A stretch of 64,000 bases of DNA, from positions 1-64,000 of the forward strand of contig NZ_JAQZAM010000016.1 in the NCBI RefSeq assembly GCF_028737215.1. Reading direction: 5' to 3'. Numbering within the stretch: the stretch's first letter is position 1; each line of letters begins with the position of its first letter. The DNA comes from Actinomycetospora chibensis (GTDB lineage: Bacteria > Actinomycetota > Actinomycetes > Mycobacteriales > Pseudonocardiaceae). Shown piece after piece: positions 48,997 to 56,406 of this stretch. The notes below the pieces were generated by a model. It saw nothing but the letters and a program-made list of their open reading frames with translations. It was not told the origin of the DNA and did no database searches. The translations under genes were made by a program, and so were the position numbers.

Positions 48997-49013
48997 TGTC
49001 CGGCAGACGGTCA
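48997..49013 (-). promoter_or_regulatory. IclR-type operator copy 1 (amidohydrolase promoter)
   Basis: TGTCCGGCAGACGGTCA matches 14 of 17 bases of the perfect palindrome at 49099-49115. It lies 29-45 bp upstream of the amidohydrolase start. Confidence 0.65.
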
Positions 49014-49098
49014 GATGATGTGGGTCACTGTCGTCCAGCGATGGTCCAGCTGTCAACGACCTGACGCGCGCGACCCGGTGACCGGGATCGGCGGGTGC

Positions 49099-49115
49099 TG
49101 TCCGCCAGGCGGACA
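49099..49115 (+). promoter_or_regulatory. IclR-type operator copy 2 (iclR promoter)
   Basis: TGTCCGCC-A-GGCGGACA is a perfect 17-bp palindrome 46 bp before the iclR start. Variants of it lie before the amidohydrolase and before the caiB operon, so the three define a probable regulon. Confidence 0.75.
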
Positions 49116-49160
49116 TGCGGTTACGCTCCCGCCACCCGGACCTCGAGGAGGGTGGTGGGA

Positions 49161-49967
49161 GTGCCACGGGACGGAGCGGGCCCGGACTTCATCGAGGCCC
49201 TCGCGCGCGGCCTGGACGTGATCACGGCGTTCAAGGCCGGGCGCCCGGTGATGACGCTCGCCGAGGTGGCCGCCACGACCGGGCTCGCGCGCCCCACGGC
49301 GCGACGCATCCTGCTCACCCTCGCCGAGCTGGGGTACGTCCGCGCCGGCGAGCGCGGCTTCACCCTGACGCCCCGGGTACTCGACCTCGGCGTGGCCTAC
49401 GTCGACGCGCTGGGCCTGTGGGACATCGCGCGCCCGCACCTCGAACGCCTGGTGGAGCGCACCGGCGAGTCGTGCTCGGTCGCGCAGCTCGACGGCTCCG
49501 ACATCGTCTACGTCGCGCGCGTGGCCGTCCCGAAGATCGTGTCGCTGACCGTGCAGATCGGAACGCGCTTCCCCGCGCTGCCGACGTCGCTGGGCAAGGT
49601 GCAGCTCGCCGCCCTGGCGCCCGACGAGCTCGAGCGCATCCTCGCCGAGCCCACCCGCTCCGGTCTGACGGCGCGCTGGCGCCCCGACCGCGAGGAGCGC
49701 GACGCCGCGCTGCGCGAGGTGCGCGCCCGTGGCTGGGCGCTCACAGACGAGCAGCTGGCGCCGGGCATCCGCTCGGTGGCCGCACCCCTGCGCGACGGCG
49801 AGGGCCGCGTGATCGCCGGGGTCAACGTCAACTGCCACGCCGCCGAGACCTCGGTGGCCCACCTCGTCGAGCACCACCTGCCCCTGCTGCTGCAGGCCGC
49901 GGGCGACATCTCCGCCGACTTCGCGAGCCGGGAGAGGCTGCCGCGGGTCACCGCCCCGGCGTCGTGA
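49161..49967 (+). CDS. IclR-family regulator (PcaR/PobR subgroup)
   Basis: A 268-residue regulator. The start DFIEALARGLDVITAFKAGRPVMTLAEVAATTGLARPTARRILLTLAELGYV (shortened) is the typical winged helix of the beta-ketoadipate IclR group; the effector domain carries GESCSVAQLDGSDIVYVARV and SLGKVQLAALAPDEL. The GTG at 49161 is chosen because GAGGAGG lies 9 nt upstream. A perfect 17-bp palindrome precedes it. It probably acts on the divergent amidohydrolase gene, itself and the caiB-hydroxyquinol operon. Confidence 0.87.
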   Translation: MPRDGAGPDFIEALARGLDVITAFKAGRPVMTLAEVAATTGLARPTARRILLTLAELGYVRAGERGFTLTPRVLDLGVAYVDALGLWDIARPHLERLVERTGESCSVAQLDGSDIVYVARVAVPKIVSLTVQIGTRFPALPTSLGKVQLAALAPDELERILAEPTRSGLTARWRPDREERDAALREVRARGWALTDEQLAPGIRSVAAPLRDGEGRVIAGVNVNCHAAETSVAHLVEHHLPLLLQAAGDISADFASRERLPRVTAPAS

Positions 49968-49976
49968 GCCCCCGGC

Positions 49977-50847
49977 TCAGGAGGCCGGATCCACCAGGTC
50001 CAGGAACACCCACGTCGCGCCGGGCGCCAGCCCCGCCAGGCGGCGCCCGCACCCGTGCCGGACGGCCGGTCCGGACGTGACGTGCTGGGTCCCGCCGTGC
50101 AGGTCGCGGAAGACGCGGTTGAGGTCCCCGCTGCGCAGCGCAGTCGTGCCCGCCCACTGGTAGACGGTCCGCCCGACGTCCTGGGCCGCGGTCGTCGCGG
50201 TGTGCAGGGCGAGCCGCAGGAGCGTCTCCTGGTCGGCGGTGAGGTGCTCACCGCGGTCGAGGGTGGCCTCGACGTCGGCCCATACCTCCATGTTCCAGGC
50301 GCGGGCCGAGCGCAGCGTCGCCTCCGCGCGGGCGTAGTCGGCGTGGAACTCGGCGGTGTCGACGCCGGCGTTGCGCGTGCCGGTCCTCGCCGTCGCCACC
50401 GCCTGCATCTCGTCGAGCAGGCGCCGGCCGACGCCGAGGGCCCAGCCGACGTGCTGGAGGCTGGCGAAGTTCGCCAGTCCCAGCCGGAACACCGCCCCGC
50501 CGAGCCGCGGTTCGGTGGTGGTCGCGACGTAGGTGTACTCGGCCGGGACGAAGACGTCCTCGCAGCGGTAGTCGACGCTGCCGGTGGCCCGCAGCCCCAT
50601 GACGTCCCAGTCGTCGACGATCGAGACCTGCTCCTTGGGCAGGGTGAAGACCCGCACCTCGCCGGTGTCGACCATCGCCGCGGTGTGGATGTGCGTGGCG
50701 TGGTGCAGCCCCGAGGCGAACGACCCCGAGCCGGACAGCAGGTACCCGCCGTCGACGGCGCGCGCCCGGCCCGGCCGCGTGCCCTGGCCGGCCGCGAGGG
50801 TGCGGTCGCCGTGTGCGGCGACGAGGTCGGCGAAGTGCCTCGTCGCC
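49977..50847 (-). pseudogene. 5'-truncated acyl-CoA-dehydrogenase/HsaA-type flavoprotein
   Basis: The C-terminal roughly 290 residues of an acyl-CoA-dehydrogenase-fold monooxygenase: VDGGYLLSGSGSFASGLHHATHIHTAAMV, DWDVMGLRATGSVDYRCEDVFVP, WALGVGRRLLDEM and FRDLHGGTQHVTSGPAVRHG. The N-terminal helical domain (about 100-150 residues) is missing and no start codon with ribosome site precedes the conserved part. The conserved text stops near HFADLVAAHGDRT, at a hairpin (50817-50847), beyond which a different gene fragment reads the other way. Confidence 0.78.
50817..50847. repeat. Inverted repeat at the junction of two truncated genes
   Basis: GGCGACGAGG and its complement (arms extendable to 11 bp) around TCGGCGAAGTG. 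It lies exactly where the flavoprotein remnant (minus strand) meets the hydrolase remnant (plus strand). Confidence 0.75.
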
Positions 50848-51168
50848 GACCACCTGCTGCGCAGGCCCCGTCGCTGGGCGGGTGCGGTGGTCTGGACCGG
50901 CGCCGCGTTCGGTCCGCCCGGCACCGACCGGTCGCTGCCCCCGTCGGCGTCGGACCGCCTGCCCCTGCGCGGGCTCCCGGTGCTGGTCACCAACGGTGAT
51001 GCGGACCCATGGGTGCCGCTCGCGCACACCGAGGAGCTGGTCGCCGAGCTGCGTGCGCGCGGGGCCGCGCCCGAGCTGCGGGTCCAGCCCGGACGGGACC
51101 ACGAGGTGGCCGTCGACGAGGTGGACGCGGCGGCGGCCCTGCTGGTCCTTCTCGCCTCACGGCCTTGA
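50848..51168 (+). pseudogene. 5'-truncated alpha/beta-hydrolase (carboxylesterase type)
   Basis: About 106 C-terminal residues of an esterase/phospholipase-type alpha/beta hydrolase: DHLLRRPRRWAGAVVWTGAAFGPPG, LPVLVTNGDADPWVPLAHTEELVAELRARGAAPELRV (shortened, with the catalytic Asp) and GRDHEVAVDEVDAA with the catalytic His. The nucleophile elbow GxSxG and everything before it are absent. It reads away from the flavoprotein remnant on its left, so one deletion appears to have removed the 5' ends of both. Confidence 0.75.
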
Positions 51169-51210
51169 CGATCTCGCCCACGGCGAGCAGGCTCCGCTTC
51201 GACGGACAGG

Positions 51211-51227
51211 TGTCCGGCTGGCGGACG
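51211..51227 (+). promoter_or_regulatory. IclR-type operator copy 3 (caiB operon promoter)
   Basis: TGTCCGGCTGGCGGACG matches 14 of 17 bases of the palindrome before iclR. It lies 13 bp before the caiB-type start; a second half-site GGACAGG precedes it, making CGGACA-GG-TGTCCG (51203-51216). Confidence 0.65.
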
Positions 51228-51239
51228 GAGGGCGTGAGG

Positions 51240-52421
51240 ATGGCGTCGGAGGACCACTCCGAGGGGATCGGCGGCGGGCCGCTGGCCGGGCTGGTGGTGG
51301 CCGACTTCTCGCGGGTGCTGGCCGGGCCCTACGCGACGATGCTGCTGGCGGACCTGGGTGCCGAGGTGATCAAGGTCGAGTCGCCGCAGGGCGACGAGAC
51401 GCGCACCTGGATGCCGCCGAAGCGCGACGAGACGTCGACCTACTACCTCGGGATCAACCGCGGGAAGCGCTCGATCGCGCTCGATCTGCGCGACGCCGAG
51501 GACGTCGCGCTGGGCAAGGAGCTCGCCCGCCGCGCCGATGTCCTCATCGAGAACCTGCGCCCGGGCGGCATGGCCAAGTACGGGCTGGACTACGAGTCCG
51601 TCGCGGCCGACAACCCGGGGCTCGTCTACGCCTCGATCTCGGGCTTCGGGTCCACAGGCGGCGGGCACGTGCCGGGCTACGACCTCATGGTCCAGGCGGT
51701 GTCCGGCCTGATGAGCCTCACCGGCGCCCCCGACGGCCCGCCCTTCCGCGCGGGCATCTCGATCTTCGACGTGATGGCGGGCAAGGACGCGCTCATCGGC
51801 ATCCTGGCCGCGCTGCGCCACCGCGACGCGACGGGGAAGGGCCAGCACGTCGAGGTCAGCCTGCTCGGCTCGGCGATGTCGGGGATGGTCAACCAGAGCT
51901 CGGCCTACGCCGCGGGCGGCGTCGTCCCCACGCGGATGGGCAACGCCCACCCCAGCGTCGTGCCCTACGAGCCGCTGCCGACCGCCGACAACGACCTCAT
52001 CGTCGCCGCCGCCAACGACGGCCTGTTCCGCAAGCTGGTCGTCGTGCTCGGGCTGCCCGAGCTGGCCGACGACCCGCGGTTCCTGCGCAACGCCGACCGC
52101 ACCGAGCACCGCGAGGAGCTGCGCCCGATCCTGATCGAGGCGCTCTCGGCGAAGGGCGCGGAGGAGTGGTTCGACCTCCTCGTCGACGCCGGGGTGCCGT
52201 GCGGGCCGATCAACTCCGTTGCCGGCGGCTTCGCCATCGCCGAGCGCTTCGGTCTCGACCCGATCGTCAGCGTCGGGGAGGGGGAGCGCGCGGTGCCCAC
52301 CACCCGCAACCCGATCCGCTTCTCCGGCACGCCGGCGGTCTACGAGCTTCCGCCGCCGGAGCTCGACGAGCACGGCGCGGAGCTGCGTCGCTGGTTGACG
52401 ACACCGGAGGGGCAGGCATGA
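51240..52421 (+). CDS. CaiB/BaiF-family (class III) CoA transferase
   Basis: A 393-residue CoA transferase. Family text: LVVADFSRVLAGPYATMLLADLGAEVIKVE, YYLGINRGKRSIALDLRD, DVLIENLRPGGMAKYGLDYE, GFGSTGGGHVPGYDLMVQAVSGLMSLTG, with the catalytic Asp in this last stretch. It moves CoA to a carboxylic acid. The ATG has GGAGGGCG upstream. It overlaps the citrate-synthase-like gene by 4 bp (ATGA), so CoA activation and C-C cleavage are probably consecutive steps. Confidence 0.88.
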   Translation: MASEDHSEGIGGGPLAGLVVADFSRVLAGPYATMLLADLGAEVIKVESPQGDETRTWMPPKRDETSTYYLGINRGKRSIALDLRDAEDVALGKELARRADVLIENLRPGGMAKYGLDYESVAADNPGLVYASISGFGSTGGGHVPGYDLMVQAVSGLMSLTGAPDGPPFRAGISIFDVMAGKDALIGILAALRHRDATGKGQHVEVSLLGSAMSGMVNQSSAYAAGGVVPTRMGNAHPSVVPYEPLPTADNDLIVAAANDGLFRKLVVVLGLPELADDPRFLRNADRTEHREELRPILIEALSAKGAEEWFDLLVDAGVPCGPINSVAGGFAIAERFGLDPIVSVGEGERAVPTTRNPIRFSGTPAVYELPPPELDEHGAELRRWLTTPEGQA

Positions 52422-53230
52422 CCGAACACCCGACGGCCCTGTATCCGACTGCTCTGGGTGCGGCCTCCAAGGACGAGATCACGCTGCTCGGGCACGACCT
52501 CGCCCGCGACGTCATGGGCGAGGTCTCGTTCGGCGAGCTCGCGTTCTGGCTCGCGACCCAGCGGCGCCCGACGCCCGGGGAGACGCGGGTGTTCGAGGCG
52601 GTGCTCGCGGCGCTCGCCGACCACGGCTACACGCCCACCGCGATCATCAGCAGGCTCGCCCTCCTGTCCGCGCCCGACTCCGTGCAGGGCGCACTGGCCG
52701 CGGGTCTGCTGGCCGGAGGCTCGCGGTTCCTCGGCGTCACCGAGGACTGCGGGCGGTTCCTGCACGCGGTGCTCGTCGAGAACACGATCCCCACCGACGA
52801 CGCCGGCTGGGACGCCCTCGCCCTGGAGACCGTGACGGCGCAGCGGGCGGCCGGGAGGTTCGTCCCCGGCCTCGGCCACCACGTCCACAAGGACGGCGAC
52901 CCGCGCACGCCGCGGCTCATGGAGATCGCGACCGAGGAGGGCCTGTTCGGCCCGCACCTGGCGCTGTTCGCCGCGATCGGGCGGGTGCACCCCCAGGTGC
53001 TCGGCAAGACCCTGCCGCTCAACGGCGCCGGGGTGTGCGGGGCGGCGCTCGCCGACCTCGGCCTGCCGCTCGAGCTGCTGCGCGCCTTCGCGCTGCTGGC
53101 CCGCACCGCGGGACTCATCGGCCAGCTCGCCGAGGAACTGCGCCACCCCGTCGCGAACGACATCTTCCTGTCGGTGGACCGCAACAACCGCCCGACGGAT
53201 CCTGATCCCTACAAGCCTGCCGACCTCTAA
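52418..53230 (+). CDS. Citryl-CoA-lyase-like protein (citrate synthase fold)
   Basis: A 270-residue protein matching the short citrate-synthase-related citryl-CoA lyases: EVSFGELAFWLATQRRPTPGETRVFEAVLAALADHG, LLAGGSRFLGVTEDCGRF, FVPGLGHHVHKDGDPRTPRLMEIA and LPLNGAGVCGAALADLGL. The His in GLGHHVHKDGDPR lies at the citrate-synthase active site. With the CaiB-type transferase it should split a CoA-activated hydroxy-dicarboxylate into acetyl-CoA or a related acyl-CoA and an oxo acid. Short length (full citrate synthase is about 430) is normal for this group. Confidence 0.8.
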   Translation: MTEHPTALYPTALGAASKDEITLLGHDLARDVMGEVSFGELAFWLATQRRPTPGETRVFEAVLAALADHGYTPTAIISRLALLSAPDSVQGALAAGLLAGGSRFLGVTEDCGRFLHAVLVENTIPTDDAGWDALALETVTAQRAAGRFVPGLGHHVHKDGDPRTPRLMEIATEEGLFGPHLALFAAIGRVHPQVLGKTLPLNGAGVCGAALADLGLPLELLRAFALLARTAGLIGQLAEELRHPVANDIFLSVDRNNRPTDPDPYKPADL

Positions 53231-53247
53231 GCCACCAGGAGGGCGCG

Positions 53248-54126
53248 ATGGCGCACCCGGTCACCCCCGTCGTCGTCACCGAGGACACGATCACCGATCT
53301 CGCCGCGGCCCGCTGGGGCACGGCCCACGACCCGCGCACCGCGGAGCTGATGAGCGCCCTCGTCCGCCACCTCCACGCGTTCGCGCGCGAGACCCGGCTC
53401 ACCGAGGCGGAGTGGATGGCGGCGGTGCGCTGGCTCACCGACGTCGGGCAGATCAGCGACGACAAGCGCGAGGAGTTCATCCTCACCTCCGACGTGCTCG
53501 GCCTGTCGATGCTGGTCGTGCAGCAGAACCACCGCTTCGCCGAGGGCGCGACGCCCGCCACCGTGCTCGGCCCGTTCCACATCGAGGGCTCACCGGAGCT
53601 GGGCTACGGCGCGGACATGTCCCAGGGCCTGCCGGGCACCCCGCTCTACGTCCACGGCACGGTGCGCGCGCTCGACGGGACGCCGATCCCCGGCGCGGTG
53701 CTCGACGTCTGGCAGGCGGACTCCGACGGCGCCTACGAGTCGCAGCTCGACGTCGACGAGGCGCGTCTGCGCGGGAAGTACACCGCCCGCGAGGACGGCA
53801 CGTACTGCGTCCGCACGATCGCCCCGCTCGGGTACGCGATCCCCATGGACGGCCCGGTCGGCACCCTCATCTCGAAGACCGACATCAGCCACTACCGGCC
53901 CGCCCACGTGCACTTCCTGCTCAACGTGCCCGGCTTCGAGCCGCTGATCACGCACCTCTTCCGGGAGGGGGCGCAGTACCTCGACAGCGACGTCGTCTTC
54001 GGCGTCAAGCGGGAGCTGGTCGTGACCTTCACCGAGCGCGAGCCGGGCCCCACGCCCGACGGCGGGCACTGCGACGTCCCGTGGTGCGAGGCCGCGTACG
54101 ACTTCGTGCTGCAGCCGGCCGCCTGA
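53248..54126 (+). CDS. Hydroxyquinol 1,2-dioxygenase (intradiol)
   Basis: A 292-residue intradiol ring-cleavage dioxygenase. The N-terminal dimer helices (ELMSALVRHLHAFARETRLTEAEWMAAVRWL, shortened) and the Fe(III) ligands Tyr163, Tyr196, His220 and His222 (DGAYESQ, LGYAIPM, PAHVHF) are all present with the spacing of the Nocardioides simplex enzyme (164/197/221/223 from memory). It converts hydroxyquinol to maleylacetate. AGGAGG precedes the ATG. No maleylacetate reductase is in the window, so the product's further route lies elsewhere or differs. Confidence 0.88.
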   Translation: MAHPVTPVVVTEDTITDLAAARWGTAHDPRTAELMSALVRHLHAFARETRLTEAEWMAAVRWLTDVGQISDDKREEFILTSDVLGLSMLVVQQNHRFAEGATPATVLGPFHIEGSPELGYGADMSQGLPGTPLYVHGTVRALDGTPIPGAVLDVWQADSDGAYESQLDVDEARLRGKYTAREDGTYCVRTIAPLGYAIPMDGPVGTLISKTDISHYRPAHVHFLLNVPGFEPLITHLFREGAQYLDSDVVFGVKRELVVTFTEREPGPTPDGGHCDVPWCEAAYDFVLQPAA

Positions 54127-54148
54127 CCGACACCCCCGAGGAGCCCCC

Positions 54149-55183
54149 GTGCCGACCCTGCCCCTGCTGCCGACGTCGCTGGTCGGCAGCTACGCCCAGC
54201 CCGACTGGCTCATCGACCGCGCCAAGCTCGCGGGGCGCTTCCCGCCGCGGGTGCGGGCCAAGGAGCTGTGGCGGGTCGCCCCGGAGTTCCTCGCGCAGGC
54301 CCAGGACGACGCCACGCTCCTGGCGATCAAGGCCCAGGAGGACGCGGGCCTGGACGTCGTCACCGACGGCGAGATCCGTCGCGAGAGCTACTCGAACCAC
54401 TTCGCGACGGCCCTCGACGGCGTCGACGTCGACAATCCGGGCAGCGCGCTCGACCGCAGCGGGCACCCGAACCCGGTCCCGCGCATCACCGGCCCGATCG
54501 AGCGGCCGAAGCCGATCCAGGTCGACGACCTGCGCTTCCTGCGCGCGGCGACCGACCACACGATCAAGATGACCGTGCCCGGCCCGTTCACGATGTCCCA
54601 GCAGGCCCAGGACGACCACTACGGCGACCCGGAGGCCGCGGCGATGGCGTACGCCGCGGTGGTGAACGCCGAGGTCCGCGACCTCTTCGCCGCCGGGGCG
54701 GACGTCGTGCAGATCGACGAGCCGTACATGCAGGCTCGTCCCGAGGCCGCGCGGGCCTACGGGCTGGCGGCGCTGAACGCCGCGCTCGACGGCGTCACCG
54801 GCACCACGGCGGTGCACATCTGCTTCGGTTACGCCGCGATCATCCACGAGCGGCCCGAGGGGTACTCGTTCCTGCCCGAGCTCGCGGGCAGCCCGGTCCA
54901 GCAGATCTCGATCGAGACCGCGCAGTCCGGGCTCGACCTCGGGGTGCTGCGCGACCTCACCGACAAGACGATCATCCTCGGGGTGCTCGACCTGTCCGAC
55001 CCGGCGGTGGAGACGGCCGAGACCGTCGCCGGCCGCGCTCGTCGCGCCCTCGAGCTGCTCCCGCCGGAGCAGGTCGTCCTCGCCCCCGACTGCGGGCTGA
55101 AGTACCTGCCGCGCGACTCGGCCGAGGGCAAGATGCGCGCGCTCGCCGCCGGAGCGGCGCTGCTGCGCGCGGAACTCACGTAG
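54149..55183 (+). CDS. MetE-like cobalamin-independent methionine synthase, short form
   Basis: A 344-residue protein equal to the C-terminal zinc domain of MetE: LPTSLVGSYAQPDWLIDR at the start, DAGLDVVTDGEIRRESY, TVPGPFTMSQQAQD, VVQIDEPYMQARPEAARAYG, then His and Cys zinc ligands in VHICFGYA and PDCGLKYLPRDSAEGKM. Short MetE homologs move methyl groups from donors other than methyl-folate. Last gene of the hydroxyquinol operon (GTG with GAGGAG, 22 bp gap). A role in demethylating a methoxy- or methylated substrate is a guess from context. Confidence 0.82.
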   Translation: MPTLPLLPTSLVGSYAQPDWLIDRAKLAGRFPPRVRAKELWRVAPEFLAQAQDDATLLAIKAQEDAGLDVVTDGEIRRESYSNHFATALDGVDVDNPGSALDRSGHPNPVPRITGPIERPKPIQVDDLRFLRAATDHTIKMTVPGPFTMSQQAQDDHYGDPEAAAMAYAAVVNAEVRDLFAAGADVVQIDEPYMQARPEAARAYGLAALNAALDGVTGTTAVHICFGYAAIIHERPEGYSFLPELAGSPVQQISIETAQSGLDLGVLRDLTDKTIILGVLDLSDPAVETAETVAGRARRALELLPPEQVVLAPDCGLKYLPRDSAEGKMRALAAGAALLRAELT

Positions 55184-55281
55184 GAGTTCACCGAGGGGCG
55201 CACCGGGAGGATCGTCCTCTCGGTCCAGTGGGTACCACCGCTCGTCAGCGCCGTTGGCGTCGTTCGAGCAGGAGGAAGCCC

Positions 55282-55788
55282 ATGGCCGACCCCAGCGAGT
55301 CCACGAAGGCGACCCGCGCGGGTCAGCGCATCGCCGGCGCCGCCAAGCAGGCGGCCGGAGCGATCACCGACAACCAGGACCTGCGCGCCGAGGGCGAGCT
55401 CCAGCAGGAGAAGGCGGACGCGGCGAAGGAGGCACGGCGCGCCGACGAGTTCGCCGCGCAGAAGCGCGAGGAGGCCGAGGCCACCGCCCGCGAGGAGGAG
55501 CTCCGCGTCGAGCGCGAGCGCCTGGCGGCCGAGGACGCCGCCGCCGCGCGGGAGGAGCGCGCCGAGCAGGACCGGCAGGCCGAGCAGCAGCAGGCGGCCC
55601 GCGACACCGCGGTGCGCCGGCAGGCCACCGAGCAGGTCGCGCAGGCCCGCGAGCAGGACCTGCGTCGCGACGAGGTGGATGCGGTGCACGAGCGCGCCGC
55701 CGCCGAGGAGCGCGCGCAGGACGAGGAAGTCCGAGCCGAGCGGGCCCGTCGCGACGCGGCCGCGCTCGAGAACGTCGAGGAGTCCTGA
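55282..55788 (+). CDS. CsbD-like protein with long coiled coil
   Basis: A 168-residue, very charged protein. The first 60 residues (GQRIAGAAKQAAGAITDNQDLRAEGELQQEKADAAKE, shortened) are CsbD-like, a small general-stress domain; the rest is Glu/Arg/Ala heptad coiled coil. GGAGG precedes the ATG. A sigma-B-like -10 element GGGTAC (55230-55235) lies 47 bp upstream with no convincing -35. The next gene begins 1 bp after its stop and encodes another coiled-coil protein, so they may form a complex. Confidence 0.75.
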   Translation: MADPSESTKATRAGQRIAGAAKQAAGAITDNQDLRAEGELQQEKADAAKEARRADEFAAQKREEAEATAREEELRVERERLAAEDAAAAREERAEQDRQAEQQQAARDTAVRRQATEQVAQAREQDLRRDEVDAVHERAAAEERAQDEEVRAERARRDAAALENVEES

Positions 55789-55789
55789 G

Positions 55790-56404
55790 ATGACCAATCC
55801 GGTGGCCGCGGTGCCGCGGACGATCGTGTCGCTGGGCTTCGGCGCGGCGCGCGTGCCGGTCGACCTGCTCGCGCAGGTGACCGGGAACGGCAACAACCGT
55901 GAATGGGGGCCGACCCTCGCCCTCGACAGCGTCGAGGCGACGGTGCGCGGGCTGCTGGGCTCGCTGCTCGGCGACCCGGAGCTGGCCGCGCAGGGTCACG
56001 TGAAGGAGGCCCGGGTGCAGCAGCGCACCGAGGCCGCGGAGCGGGACCGGGCGGCGGACGCGCGGCGCGAGGTCGCCGACGACCGGCTGCAGCGCCGGCG
56101 CGAGGAGGACCAGCAGGCCCGCGAGCAGGTGCGGAACCAGGCGCAGGAGCAGAAGCAGCAGCTGGAGCAGGAGCGCCGGCAGCGCGCGCAGGAGGCCGAG
56201 GAGCGCGAGCAGCAGCGCAAGGAACAGGCCCGGCGCGACGAGCAGAAGGCGCAGGAGCGCGCCGACGAGCACGCGAAGGAGGCCCACCGCACGCGGGTGG
56301 CCGAGGAGACCGAGGCCGTCGCCGCCGAGCGCGAGGCGGCGCAGCGCAAGGCCGAGGCCCTCGAGCTGGCGGAGGCCGCCGACGAGGCGCGTCGCCGGCG
56401 CTGA
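55790..56404 (+). CDS. Coiled-coil protein with short N-terminal globular part
   Basis: A 204-residue protein. Residues 1-75 (VPRTIVSLGFGAARVPVDLLAQVTGNGNNREWGPTLALDSVEATVRGLLGSLLGDPELA, shortened) are hydrophobic-to-mixed; residues about 75-204 are an uninterrupted Glu/Gln/Arg/Ala coiled coil. The first part resembles the IF2-type/lipid droplet-associated actinobacterial coiled-coil proteins only in composition; no function is named. Start ATG with GAGGAG box inside the previous gene's end. It is convergent with the BAAT fusion gene, with 2 bp between stops. Confidence 0.7.
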   Translation: MTNPVAAVPRTIVSLGFGAARVPVDLLAQVTGNGNNREWGPTLALDSVEATVRGLLGSLLGDPELAAQGHVKEARVQQRTEAAERDRAADARREVADDRLQRRREEDQQAREQVRNQAQEQKQQLEQERRQRAQEAEEREQQRKEQARRDEQKAQERADEHAKEAHRTRVAEETEAVAAEREAAQRKAEALELAEAADEARRRR

Positions 56405-56406
56405 CC

